In this document: one piece after another, positions 8,426-16,931 of the stretch
Numbering within the stretch: position 1 is the first letter of the stretch
Layout: every line of letters begins with the position of its first letter
Origin: Streptococcus sanguinis
Lineage (GTDB): Bacteria; Bacillota; Bacilli; Lactobacillales; Streptococcaceae
DNA: 64,000 nt
Assembly: GCF_900635155.1 (NCBI RefSeq)
Contig: NZ_LR134002.1
Span: 2,296,224 to 2,360,223 of the forward strand
Direction: 5' to 3'
Position numbers and translations under genes: made by a program
Notes under the pieces: generated by a model
The model's database searches: none
What the model was told of the DNA's origin: nothing
What the model saw: the letters and a program-made list of their open reading frames with translations, nothing else

Positions 8426-9670
8426 TTATTTTTTAAACCAAAGCTCATTTAAAAATCCAGAAAAGATTAAAAATGAGAACATGACTGCGTGAAAGGTTAC
8501 CACAATCCCCAAAGCTTGGGTCCATTTATTGTCTGGCAGAGGCGGAAGCCCTTTGGCCTTGCGCTCTTTGTTTAGCGTTTTCTTCTTGCGCAGCCAGGCA
8601 TCATTGACGACCAGACCAGCTCCATGAAAGAGACCATAGGCGATATAGTACCAGGTCACGCCATGCCAGAAGCCCATAATCAGCATGTTGATCAGATAGG
8701 CCACACTGGATGTCGTATTGCGGTTTTTAAAGACCTTATTGCGCATCAGCACCATGACCAACCGCATAAAGACAAAATCACGGAACCAAAAGGACAGACT
8801 CATGTGCCAGCGATTCCAAAATTCTTTCAAATCGCGTGAGAGAAAAGGCTTATCAAAGTTGATAGGGCTCTTGATTCCCATGAGATTGGAAATAGCTAGC
8901 GCAAACATCGAATAACCGGCAAAGTCAAAGAAGAGATCCAGACCAAAGACATACATGACGCCCAGAGTTCCCAGATTAAAGAAACCGCCGGTATAGAGAG
9001 CATAGGTCTTGACATGCCCCAGCAAGAGATGTCCAAAGATATGGGCCAGGATAAATTTATAAAGGAAACCTAGCATGATATACTTGACAGACTGCTCCAG
9101 CATATCCAGCAGCTCATCTCGCTCAGGAATGTTCAAATAGTCTTCATTGAAACGCTTGAAACGATCAATGGGGCCACTCGAAAAGGTCGGCATGAAGAGC
9201 AGGAAACGCAGGAACTCCCAGAGTGTGAACTCTGTCAAAACTCCATCCCGCATCTCAATCATCATCCCTACCGAGCGAAAGGTCAGATAGGAAATCCCCA
9301 AAAAGCCAAAGAGAGATTGATGGCCGCTGATTGCGGGCTCTACCTTGACAAGCACAAGCGGCAGAACCGCCAGCAAGGTATGCAGATAAAAGATCCACTT
9401 GCTGTCCCGCGACCGGCGATAGAACTTGTATGAATAAACCCAGACTATCTGCCAGATAACATAGCCCAGCAGAGCACAAAGCTGCGCCAGACTGGGACCT
9501 GTCAGCATCAGGATGATAAAGACCAAACTGACCAAGGCTTCATAAAGGGGGAAACGTTTCTTAAAGAAAAGTCCAACAAAGATTGGCAGAACTGCTAGAA
9601 CGATATAGACAAAGTAAACTGGATTGCCGTAGGGTTCCAAGTGAGGCAGCTGTTTCAAGAAATCCATCAT
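8426..9670 (-). CDS. dltB: D-alanyl transfer membrane protein DltB (MBOAT)
   Basis: 414 residues, about 11-12 membrane segments. MBOAT hallmarks are present: [35 protein letters not shown] and the catalytic His in [20 protein letters not shown]. DltB moves D-alanine from DltC across the membrane. Its start overlaps the dltA stop by 4 bases. Confidence 0.97.
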   Translation of the reverse strand: MMDFLKQLPHLEPYGNPVYFVYIVLAVLPIFVGLFFKKRFPLYEALVSLVFIILMLTGPSLAQLCALLGYVIWQIVWVYSYKFYRRSRDSKWIFYLHTLLAVLPLVLVKVEPAISGHQSLFGFLGISYLTFRSVGMMIEMRDGVLTEFTLWEFLRFLLFMPTFSSGPIDRFKRFNEDYLNIPERDELLDMLEQSVKYIMLGFLYKFILAHIFGHLLLGHVKTYALYTGGFFNLGTLGVMYVFGLDLFFDFAGYSMFALAISNLMGIKSPINFDKPFLSRDLKEFWNRWHMSLSFWFRDFVFMRLVMVLMRNKVFKNRNTTSSVAYLINMLIMGFWHGVTWYYIAYGLFHGAGLVVNDAWLRKKKTLNKERKAKGLPPLPDNKWTQALGIVVTFHAVMFSFLIFSGFLNELWFKK

Positions 9671-11217
9671 CGCTTATTGACCTCGCTAATCAGCCCCTTG
9701 ATGTCAATCTTGCCATTTGGAGTCAGAGGCAGGGTCTCTCGATAGAGGAACTTGGACGGCATCATATAGGACATCATGATATCCTGCAGATCTTCCTTGA
9801 TTGCCTTGGTAATATCGATTTCTCGCTCAAACTGCTCAGCCACACCGTCTTTGAGAATGACATAGGCCAGCAGATTTTGAACCTTGTGGTCCTTGTTGTA
9901 GCGGGGCACAGCCACTGCAGATTCAACGTATTTCGATTTGTTCAGGTTCTGAGACACATCCTCCAGCTCAATACGGAAACCATTAAACTTGATCTGGAAG
10001 TCCATCCGGCCACCGTAGAGCAGCAGACCTTCATCTGTCATTGAGCCGACATCTCCCGTATGATAGGCTGGCAGACCTTCAAATTTAAAGAAAGCCTCCG
10101 CTGTCTTCTCAGGATTATTCAGATAGCCCTTAGATACTGCTGGACCGCAGACGATGATTTCTCCCTGCTGGCCATTCGGTACCTTCTGTCCCTCTTCATC
10201 AATGACAAAGGTAGGAGAGTCCGCCTTGGTATAGCCAATCGGCAGGCGCTTGCAATTTTGCAGCATCTCATCTGTCACTGCTACTGCAGACAGGGCCACT
10301 GTTGCCTCAGTCGGACCATAGGCATTGATAATGCGAGCTTGAGGGAAGCGATCGCGCAGCTTCTGAGCTGTCTTGACTGTCAACTCCTCGCCGTCAAAAT
10401 AGAAATGTGTCAGCTGAGGTAGCTTCTGGCTGTTAAAGTCATCCGACAGCAAGGCCATATCCGCGAAGGAAGGTGTCGAAGTCCAGATAGCAATAGGCAG
10501 ACTGAGAATCGTCTCAAACAGCTGCTTGAAATCCTGAGTCACAGCCGAAGGTAGGGCAAAAAGAGTCCCTCCTAAGGCCAAAGTCGGCGCCCAGTACATG
10601 ACTGACAAGTCAAAAGAATAAGGCGGCTGAGCCAACATTTGAGGACGAGCCGGAGTCGCAAACTCCTTATCTGTAATCATCCAATTCGTAAAGCTGAGCA
10701 AATTATTGTGAGAAATCTGCACTCCCTTAGGTTTACCAGTCGTTCCCGATGTGAAAATAATGTAATAATTATCATCTCCTTGCACCGGATGGCTCAGTTC
10801 ATAGGACGCTCCCTCTCTGAAGGCTGTCTGAACTTGCTCCGCACTAAAAATAGGCGCTGCTACATTTGCCAGCGGAAAATCATTGATGGCAATAATCAAA
10901 CTTGGCTCAGCAACTTCCACAATCGCTGCCACGCGCTCCAAGGCTGAGTGGCTGTCAATAGGAATGTAGGCATGACCAGACTTGGTCAAGGCCACAAAAG
11001 TAGCCAGCATTTCGTATTCCTGACCGCCAAAGACCACAACCGGAGACTTGTCAGGAAGTCCCAAACGGTCAATATGAGCCGCCAACGAATCGGAATCCTT
11101 CTTTAAATCGCCATAAGTATGAACTTGACCTAAAATATCATAGACCGGAAAATCCGGCTGCACCTGAGCAAAATGCTCAATCGCTTCAATCATATCATGT
11201 ATCACTTTATTTGACAT
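9667..11217 (-). CDS. dltA: D-alanine--D-alanyl carrier protein ligase DltA
   Basis: 516 residues, ANL-superfamily adenylating enzyme. The P-loop [10 protein letters not shown] is at 156-165; later motifs are [34 protein letters not shown] and the catalytic Lys in [12 protein letters not shown] close to the C-terminus. It activates D-alanine with ATP and loads DltC. AGGAAA precedes the ATG. First large gene of the operon, 19 bases after dltX. Confidence 0.98.
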   Translation of the reverse strand: MSNKVIHDMIEAIEHFAQVQPDFPVYDILGQVHTYGDLKKDSDSLAAHIDRLGLPDKSPVVVFGGQEYEMLATFVALTKSGHAYIPIDSHSALERVAAIVEVAEPSLIIAINDFPLANVAAPIFSAEQVQTAFREGASYELSHPVQGDDNYYIIFTSGTTGKPKGVQISHNNLLSFTNWMITDKEFATPARPQMLAQPPYSFDLSVMYWAPTLALGGTLFALPSAVTQDFKQLFETILSLPIAIWTSTPSFADMALLSDDFNSQKLPQLTHFYFDGEELTVKTAQKLRDRFPQARIINAYGPTEATVALSAVAVTDEMLQNCKRLPIGYTKADSPTFVIDEEGQKVPNGQQGEIIVCGPAVSKGYLNNPEKTAEAFFKFEGLPAYHTGDVGSMTDEGLLLYGGRMDFQIKFNGFRIELEDVSQNLNKSKYVESAVAVPRYNKDHKVQNLLAYVILKDGVAEQFEREIDITKAIKEDLQDIMMSYMMPSKFLYRETLPLTPNGKIDIKGLISEVNKR

Positions 11218-11236
11218 TATTTCCTACTCTCTCACA

Positions 11237-11368
11237 TTAAAATTCATTATAGATAAAGCCACCCTGACCCTGACCCAGATAGCTAAAGAAATAAAGTAAG
11301 GCCAGAAAGATAACAAAATATAGTAGGGTTTGGCCCAAAAATTTATATAGGGTTTGATGTTTTTTCAT
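11237..11368 (-). CDS. dltX: Teichoic acid D-Ala incorporation-associated protein DltX
   Basis: A 43-residue protein beginning MKKHQTLYKFLG, with one membrane helix (TLLYFVIFLALLYFFSYL) and the C-terminal extracellular tail GQGQGGFIYNEF. The conserved FIYNEF ending and position before dltA identify DltX, which works with DltB/DltD in D-alanyl transfer. It is easily missed because of its length. Confidence 0.95.
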   Translation of the reverse strand: MKKHQTLYKFLGQTLLYFVIFLALLYFFSYLGQGQGGFIYNEF

Positions 11369-11402
11369 AGATCTCTCTTATATTTTTAGTTAGACTTACA
11401 CC

Positions 11403-11432
11403 ATTTTACCATTTTATGGAAGATGTTTTCAA
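11403..11432 (-). promoter_or_regulatory. Probable dlt operon promoter
   Basis: On the minus strand TTGAAA (427-432), an 18-base spacer and TAAAAT (403-408), 35 bases before the dltX start. Confidence 0.55.
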
Positions 11433-11520
11433 CACAAAAGCTAAGGAAGATGTAAAGTTCTTATAAGGAAGAAAGGTACTTTGATGCACCTTATAAATAA
11501 CCATAAAAAGGCATTTTCAA

Positions 11521-11547
11521 AAAATATATAAAAATTTTATATATTTT
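11521..11547. promoter_or_regulatory. 27-bp AT-only palindrome between dlt and padR
   Basis: AAAATATATAAAA and TTTTATATATTTT form a perfect inverted repeat with one central base, ending two bases before the -35 of the padR promoter. A second TATATATA-rich imperfect repeat lies just after the -10 (about 11579-11602). These are good candidates for PadR operators; direct evidence is lacking. Confidence 0.55.
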
Positions 11548-11549
11548 GC

Positions 11550-11578
11550 TTGACTTTTTTCCTAAGAGGTTGTAGACT
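11550..11578 (+). promoter_or_regulatory. padR operon promoter
   Basis: TTGACT (11550-11555), 17-base spacer, TAGACT (11573-11578). Flanked on both sides by AT-rich palindromes. AAGGAGG follows at about 11614. Confidence 0.7.
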
Positions 11579-11626
11579 ATATATAGAAAGATTATATATA
11601 AATATTTTACACAAGGAGGTGGTCCT

Positions 11627-11965
11627 ATGTCTTTCCCCACATCATCGGCTTTGATTGAGTTTCTCATCTTAGCCATCCTTGAAAAAGACGATTCCTACGG
11701 TTATGAAATCAGCCAAACGATTAAGCTGATTGCCAATATCAAAGAATCAACACTTTACCCTATTCTGAAGAAGCTGGAGCAAAATGACTGCCTCACGACT
11801 TATTCGCAGGAGTACCAAGGACGAAAACGAAAATACTATTCACTCACTGCCTACGGGCATGAACATCTACTCACTCTAAAAGAAGAGTGGCAAACTTATA
11901 CTACGACCATCAGCGGTATCATAGAAGGGAGCATCCGTCATGACAAGAACCGAGTATCTAGCTGA
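11627..11965 (+). CDS. PadR-family transcriptional regulator
   Basis: 112 residues. The winged helix runs from ALIEFLILAILEKDDSYGYEISQTI through STLYPILKKLEQNDCLTTYSQEYQGRKRKYYSLTAYG, the classic PadR pattern. A single C-terminal helix (TLKEEWQTYTTTISGIIEG) gives the dimer. Firmicute PadR genes linked to DUF1700 and DUF4097 genes usually repress their own operon and respond to cell-envelope stress. Its end overlaps the next gene by 26 bases. Confidence 0.93.
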   Translation: MSFPTSSALIEFLILAILEKDDSYGYEISQTIKLIANIKESTLYPILKKLEQNDCLTTYSQEYQGRKRKYYSLTAYGHEHLLTLKEEWQTYTTTISGIIEGSIRHDKNRVSS

Positions 11966-12539
11966 GCTAGAAAAATATCTGAAAAAACTGCCACGCAAGG
12001 ACTATCAGGAAGCTATGGATTACTTCACTGAATACTTCGACGAGGTAGGCCCAGAGGGCGAGGAAACCGCTATTGCTGAGCTAGGCAGCCCAAAGGAAGC
12101 GGCCCACGAGATTATGTTGAATCTTTTGGACAAAAAAGTCGAGGAAGATAATCAAGACAGCAGTTCATCAAAAAACACTAAGAACATCGTCCAGATTGCT
12201 ATCCTATCCATTTTGGCAGCACCTTTGGCTATTCCACTCTTTATAGTAGCAGCACTTTTGACTTTCGTTTTCTTCCTCTTAGTCTTTATCTTTGCTCTAG
12301 TCATGGCTATAGGTGCCTTTGCCTTCTTTATTTTTGGAATCAGCCTGATCTGGGACACTTTGACAGTAGGACTGACGACATCGATCCCGGCCTTCCTGTT
12401 CACTCTGGGGCTCAGTGTTCTAGCTCTGGGACTGTCCGGCATCTTCTACGCAGGCATTTCTCCTGTTACTCAGTTTGGCAAGGCTGGCTTTGTCAAACTA
12501 GCTCAACTTTTCGCAAAGAAAGGAGCACGTCATGGCTAA
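11940..12539 (+). CDS. DUF1700 membrane protein
   Basis: 199 residues. The cytosolic N-terminus (MTRTEYLAELEKYLKKLPRKDYQEAMDYFTEYFDEVG, then AIAELGSPKEAAHEI) is the DUF1700 (HAAS-type) domain that in other bacteria is paired with PadR. After a Ser-rich linker come four hydrophobic segments (about 80-185). It probably transmits membrane signals to PadR. Translationally coupled: overlaps padR by 26 bases and the next gene by 8. Confidence 0.88.
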   Translation: MTRTEYLAELEKYLKKLPRKDYQEAMDYFTEYFDEVGPEGEETAIAELGSPKEAAHEIMLNLLDKKVEEDNQDSSSSKNTKNIVQIAILSILAAPLAIPLFIVAALLTFVFFLLVFIFALVMAIGAFAFFIFGISLIWDTLTVGLTTSIPAFLFTLGLSVLALGLSGIFYAGISPVTQFGKAGFVKLAQLFAKKGARHG

Positions 12540-13572
12540 CATCAAATTGAAAAAACCTCTTTTATCCGCAGCTATTCTAGCCTGTCTCTTTGGTGGAGCC
12601 TTGACAACTATCGGCTCCATTACAGGCGGTGTCAACGACTTGGTCAATTCTGCCAAAAGCAAGGTAAAACTAACGAAAAAAGAAGAAAGTTTCTCTGATC
12701 TTTCTTCCCTAAATATTAACTTAGCGGCTAGAAACCTCGTCATCAGTGAATCTCCTGATGACAAGGCTCACTTGACCTATTACCAAAGCGATGGTAACTA
12801 TCAGATTGATGGAAGCTCGCTTGGAAAAATCACAACAAGTTCTGAAAACGGAAACTTAAACATCAAGGAAGATGGTGCAGGCTCCTTCCACATAAGCGCT
12901 GGCATCCGCTCCTTACTCAGCTTATTTGACCAAGAATCTCAGGGGAAGCGTACTGTGCAGCTTTCCCTGCCCAAGGGGACCAAGCTTGAGACATTCAGCG
13001 GCAGTTCGTCATTAGGAGATGTTACGCTGTCCAATCTATCAGCCAAAAATGCTGACTTCTCTCTATCCAATGGCTCGTTGACTGTGAATGATAGCCAATT
13101 CGCATCTGGTAAATTTAAGAACTCTCTGGGAGAGATTACCTTCAATAACAGTCAGATTAGCTCTGGAAAAATCATTGATTCTTCGGGTACCATCACTCTG
13201 AACAACAGCCAGTTCGCATCGGGCGAAATAGCAAACTCTCTGGGAGATGTCAACCTAAACTCGAGCAAAATCTCCGACAGCACTCTGAAAACCTCAAGCG
13301 GCTCACTGAACTCCGAACGATTGGAATTAGCTGGTACAATCTCTATCACTGACCAATTGGGCGATATTAATCTGCATCTGGTTTCTGGCAGTTTGTCGCA
13401 GCTATCCTTTGATCTGAAAACGAATCTAGGTGAAATTGACATCCCTAGTGGTATGAATGTAGAGCACACCAAAGGCGATGAACTTGGCGACTCTGCCATC
13501 CGTAAAGTCGAAAATCCGACAACTACACTTACTGCCAGCGCCCAAAGCGGTAGCATTAAGCTCAGCGAATAA
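12532..13572 (+). CDS. DUF4097 (putative adhesin-like) protein with 19-residue repeats
   Basis: 346 residues. An N-terminal hydrophobic segment (LSAAILACLFGGALTTIGSI) suggests a membrane-anchored protein facing outward. The body is DUF4097-type beta-solenoid: LNINLAARNLVISESPDDKAHLTYYQ at the start and RTVQLSLPKGTKLETFSG in the middle. From about residue 186 four 19-residue repeats follow (NDSQFASGKFKNSLGEITF, NNSQISSGKIIDSSGTITL, NNSQFASGEIANSLGDVNL, NSSKISDSTLKTSSGSLNS), each likely one solenoid turn. DUF4097 proteins linked to PadR/DUF1700 are thought to act at the cell surface in stress responses; the role here is unproven. Confidence 0.85.
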   Translation: MANIKLKKPLLSAAILACLFGGALTTIGSITGGVNDLVNSAKSKVKLTKKEESFSDLSSLNINLAARNLVISESPDDKAHLTYYQSDGNYQIDGSSLGKITTSSENGNLNIKEDGAGSFHISAGIRSLLSLFDQESQGKRTVQLSLPKGTKLETFSGSSSLGDVTLSNLSAKNADFSLSNGSLTVNDSQFASGKFKNSLGEITFNNSQISSGKIIDSSGTITLNNSQFASGEIANSLGDVNLNSSKISDSTLKTSSGSLNSERLELAGTISITDQLGDINLHLVSGSLSQLSFDLKTNLGEIDIPSGMNVEHTKGDELGDSAIRKVENPTTTLTASAQSGSIKLSE

Positions 13573-13597
13573 ATCATAGAAAAGAATATATACAATC

Positions 13598-13624
13598 AGG
13601 GAGTCCTCAGCGACTCCCTTTTTT
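13598..13624 (+). terminator. Terminator of the padR operon
   Basis: AGGGAGTC / GACTCCCT stem, loop CTCAGC, then T6. Confidence 0.9.
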
Positions 13625-13716
13625 GATAAAAATTTCCACAATGCCCTAAGATTGCTTTACAGGCCTTGGCCTTTGTGCTATGATATTCTATAAAAATTTA
13701 TCACAAGGAGGTTCCT

Positions 13717-14670
13717 ATGAAAAAACTCACACCTGGCATGCACATTCGGGTCGTCAGCCCTTCGTCGTCCATCGAACACATCGGTGGCTTTGAGGCCAAT
13801 CTAGCCGCCAAGGAGCGCTTAGAAAAGTTAGGATTTACCGTGTCTTTTTCGGAACATTATCTGGAAAATGATATGTTAGGCTCTGCCTCCATCGAAAGCC
13901 GGGTGGCAGACATCCATGCTGCCTTTTCAGATGACTCCGTTGATGCTATTCTGGCCACCATCGGCGGTTTCAACTGCAATGAGCTCCTGCCCTATCTGGA
14001 CTTTGAATTGATTGCTAGAAATCCTAAGATTTTCTGCGGCTACTCAGACACAACAGCCTTGCTCAACGCTATTTATAGCAAGACCGGCATGAAAACTTAT
14101 ATGGAACCGTCCTACTCTAGCTTTAAGATGGAAGCCTTACAGGACTATCAGACCGAGAGCTGGCTCAAGGCCGTCAGCCAGACTTCTTATGAATTGACTC
14201 CTAGTGAAAAATGGGGCGACAATGCTTGGTACCTGCCCGATGCCCCACTGACCTTCCATGAAACTGAGTGGAAAGTTTATCACCATGGGCAAGCCCAAGC
14301 CACTGCTATCGGCGGCAATCTCTCCACCTTCTCACTCCTGCGCGGCACGCCCTATGCCCCGACAGATGAAAACTATGTCCTTTTTATTGAGGAAGCCGAG
14401 GAAGATAATTATGTGGAGTTTGAACGCAATCTAGCTGCCCTCCTTCAGGCCTATCCTAACCCGCAGGCCCTTCTCATCGGCCGCTTTCCAAAAGAATGTG
14501 AGATGACAGAGGAGCTGCTCCTTTATATCTTGGACAAACATCCAATTCTCAAACAAATTCCTGTCCTCTACGACTTGGACTTTGCCCATACTCAGCCACT
14601 CTTTACCATTACCATCGGTTCTCAGGTGACCGTGGATACAGAAAAATTATCTATCAGAATTGATGAATAG
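13717..14670 (+). CDS. S66 family peptidase (LD-carboxypeptidase/MccF-like)
   Basis: 317 residues, cytosolic. Family blocks in order: MHIRVVSPSSSI, LEKLGFTVSFSEHY, RVADIHAAFSDDSVDAILATIGGFNCNELLPYLD, FCGYSDTTALLNAIYSKTG with the nucleophile Ser near residue 114, and GGNLSTFSLLRGTPYAP. The Glu/His parts of the triad lie in VLFIEEAEEDNYVEFERNL and DLDFAHTQPLFTI. S66 enzymes cleave LD-peptides of recycled cell wall or, as MccF, inactivate microcin C-type nucleotide peptides; sequence alone does not separate these. Monocistronic, with AAGGAGG before ATG. Confidence 0.9.
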   Translation: MKKLTPGMHIRVVSPSSSIEHIGGFEANLAAKERLEKLGFTVSFSEHYLENDMLGSASIESRVADIHAAFSDDSVDAILATIGGFNCNELLPYLDFELIARNPKIFCGYSDTTALLNAIYSKTGMKTYMEPSYSSFKMEALQDYQTESWLKAVSQTSYELTPSEKWGDNAWYLPDAPLTFHETEWKVYHHGQAQATAIGGNLSTFSLLRGTPYAPTDENYVLFIEEAEEDNYVEFERNLAALLQAYPNPQALLIGRFPKECEMTEELLLYILDKHPILKQIPVLYDLDFAHTQPLFTITIGSQVTVDTEKLSIRIDE

Positions 14671-14675
14671 CAAGA

Positions 14676-14703
14676 AATCCTCATTCCAGCTGGAATGAGG
14701 ATT
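14676..14703. terminator. Perfect 28-bp palindrome, likely bidirectional terminator
   Basis: AATCCTCATTCCAG followed by its exact reverse complement, with no loop spacer, five bases after the S66 stop. The following T/C-rich tract is a weak U-run on the plus strand. Confidence 0.6.
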
Positions 14704-14749
14704 CTTCTCTTTCATTAGGCACTATTTCATTATTATCTCATCGGCATTT

Positions 14750-16009
14750 TTATCGTCCACCAAAACCGCCTTTACCGCCTGGGGCACCGCTGCCACCAGG
14801 TCCACCAGCGCCAGGTCCGTCTGCTGTGATTTCTGTTCGGCTTTCACCATTGACCGTGATGGTACCGCCAGTGTAGGTAGCCGTTCCATCAAAGTCAAAG
14901 GCAGATACCGTAGAAGTAATGTCTAAGTTTCCTCCTGACATGATGACATCGCCGTTGGAGTCGATAGCATCTGTATCGCCTTCACCGACCTCGACCTTGA
15001 TATCGCCACCGGTAATCTTAATAAAGATATCAGCTCCAGTTACATCACTAGCTGCATTGATACCATCATCTGTCGCATAAAGGTCCAGCTTGCCGCCGTT
15101 AATGGTAACATTGGTTCCTTCCAGAGCTTCTACACTCTTAGAAACCGTAATTGTTCCACCATCAATCAAAGCGATATTGCTCGCGTGCAGACCATCATCA
15201 CCAGCATTAATCGTGATGGTGCCAGACTGGATATAAAGATTCCCCAGAGAAGTATCTTCATCATTGTCTGCATGGATGGCATCTTCTGTCGCTGTGATAT
15301 CGATAGTAGCGTCCTTGATATTAATGGCTGAAGCTGCAGACAGACCATTCTTAGCTGCCTTGAGTGTATAATTTCCACTTGTTACCCGCAAGGTCTGCTC
15401 AGACTTAATCGCTGTTTCATACTTGCCGTCAACTGTCAGACTTCCAGAGCCATTGAGAGTCAGATCAGAGTTACTATAGATAGCTGCATCTGCATCCGTA
15501 TTGCTATGATTTGATGAGTCTGAGATGGTGTTTTGGCTGCCGTCAGCCAGAGTTAGGCTTGTTCTACCCGCATTTTCTACTAGAATAGCTGCATCTGTCC
15601 CGCTCATGGTTACACCATTTAGGACGATTTGGACCTTGTCGCTATCACCTGCTTTGACGAGAATCTGCACATTTTCACTCGTTCCGGAAACGACATAGGT
15701 CCCAGCCTCAGAGATTTTCACGGTAGAGCCGGAGACACTAGCGCCGTCACCAGAGGTCTTAGCACTAGAGCCACTCAGGCTGATGGTCGTCGCCTTGGAC
15801 TCATCATAAGAAGCATCTGAGTCTTCTGAAGCAAAGTAATCAGAAGTATTGGTCTTGGTCTGACTGGTACTGGTAGCATTAGCAGTTTGGGTAGTGCTTG
15901 AAGCTGTAGAGCTGCTGGCGTTTGAACTGCATGCTCCCAGCACTGCTGTCATCAAGACCAGTGGAATCATCAATTTAATTTTTTTAAGGATTGATTTTGA
16001 TTGTTTCAT
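14750..16009 (-). CDS. Cthe_2159-type carbohydrate-binding lipoprotein
   Basis: 419 residues. Lipoprotein signal ending LGAC (Cys27), then a Ser/Thr/Ala linker to about residue 55. The remainder is a right-handed parallel beta-helix of the Cthe_2159 family: SGTYVVSGT-type turns (SEAGTYVVSGTSENVQI), DAAILVENAGRTSLTLADG, DAIHADND, DDGLHASN, DDGINAASD, DAIDSNGD, each turn presenting Asp pairs that bind Ca2+ in the known structure. The C-terminus is GPGAGGPGGSGAPGGKGGFGGR, a Gly/Pro tail. The founding member binds acidic polysaccharide. It lies downstream of the VTC gene, with which Cthe_2159 proteins are often linked. Confidence 0.85.
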   Translation of the reverse strand: MKQSKSILKKIKLMIPLVLMTAVLGACSSNASSSTASSTTQTANATSTSQTKTNTSDYFASEDSDASYDESKATTISLSGSSAKTSGDGASVSGSTVKISEAGTYVVSGTSENVQILVKAGDSDKVQIVLNGVTMSGTDAAILVENAGRTSLTLADGSQNTISDSSNHSNTDADAAIYSNSDLTLNGSGSLTVDGKYETAIKSEQTLRVTSGNYTLKAAKNGLSAASAINIKDATIDITATEDAIHADNDEDTSLGNLYIQSGTITINAGDDGLHASNIALIDGGTITVSKSVEALEGTNVTINGGKLDLYATDDGINAASDVTGADIFIKITGGDIKVEVGEGDTDAIDSNGDVIMSGGNLDITSTVSAFDFDGTATYTGGTITVNGESRTEITADGPGAGGPGGSGAPGGKGGFGGR

Positions 16010-16028
16010 TTTTCTTTTCCTATCTATT

Positions 16029-16742
16029 TTATTTGCTGCTGATACTGTTTAACTTTTTGTAAGCAAAACCATATTTGGAGAAAGAGCTCGGAGACAGCTG
16101 GTAGCGATCCATGATCTAGCTCAGCCATAGCAGACAAGCTTCTGGAATCTTAACTTCCATAATCACGTGGTCGGCTGGCAGGAGATAATCTCCATGACGA
16201 CCAGCCAAGAGACTCAGATCATAAGGACGGTAGGTCAGGTCGTGATCAAAGGTAATCCGAATCCGCTCATCCTCAATCCCTTTCATCGCATAACGATTGT
16301 AGCCGATATACATCATGGGCTGAATGTTGCCAAAATGCTGGGTCATCCAGGCCATTTCCTTATCTATCTGAAGGTCAGTCAGCTGACTGTAATCTCCGTC
16401 CAGATAGGCTTCCGCTGTCAGCAAATCTGCTGCAAGACGGCGTTTGGTTACCAGATTCTCAGTCTTTTTCTTGATTTCCAAAAAGACTTGACTATCCTCG
16501 GTCGGATGCTCTTGATAGGTTCGCAAGCGCACCTTCTCGTCAAAGCAAGGATTTTCCAAGGACTCACGAATGAGCTGATAAGACGGCGTATCGTAGTAGA
16601 GATTGTTAATGGTCGAATAAGCTCGCTCATCCTCCACCAGATAGCCTTCAAACTCTAGCAATAGATCCAGCAAGGTTTCCTTAGAAATGATGTATTTGGT
16701 TTCAAAGCGCTGAAAATGATTTTGAAAAAATTTTTCTGCCAT
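16029..16742 (-). pseudogene. VTC-domain polyphosphate polymerase, interrupted by an in-frame amber stop
   Basis: The open part (16116-16742, 208 residues) is a VTC domain: FETKYIISKETLLDLLLEF, NLYYDTPSYQLIRESLENP, EKVRLRTYQE, FLEIKKKTENLVTKRR and VIMEVKIPEACLLWLS, including the basic residues that line the polyphosphate tunnel. TAG at 16116-16118 then stops it. Reading through in the same frame gives 28 more codons (IMDRYQLSPSSFSKYGFAYKK...) to TAA at 16029, matching the usual C-terminal helix of the family (LS-Q-xMDRYxLxPxSFSKYG). A CAG to TAG change explains this. The product lacks its last helix and may be inactive. AGGAGG precedes ATG. A DUF4956 membrane protein, often encoded beside VTC, is absent here. 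Confidence 0.8.
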
Positions 16743-16780
16743 GGCCTCCTCCCTTCTCTATCTTTCTTGAATGTAATGCA

Positions 16781-16824
16781 ATTTTAAAGATGAAAACTTA
16801 AAAGAAAGATAAAGAAAACTTAAA
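16781..16824 (-). promoter_or_regulatory. Promoter of the VTC gene with 11-bp phased TTTAAG-type repeats (CiaR-like)
   Basis: On the minus strand TTTAAG-N5-TTTATC-N5-TTTAAG (819-824, 808-813, 797-802) is followed after exactly 10 bases by TAAAAT (781-786). CiaR boxes are TTTAAG-N5-TTTAAG with the second half at the -35 place, and the htrA promoter in this window has the same 10-base gap to its -10. Control by CiaR or a similar OmpR-type regulator is inferred. Confidence 0.5.
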
Positions 16825-16832
16825 GAAAACAA

Positions 16833-16857
16833 AACATCTCCCTTTTCAGGAGATGTT
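16833..16857 (-). terminator. Terminator of the yhgE gene
   Basis: On the minus strand AACATCTCC / GGAGATGTT with a seven-base loop, followed by TTGTTTTC. Confidence 0.75.
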
Positions 16858-16931
16858 GATTAGAGAAAAAGTAAAAGAATTACAGATAGACTTTTCATCT
16901 ACATTTTTACAGATTCATAAAAGCACGTGCC

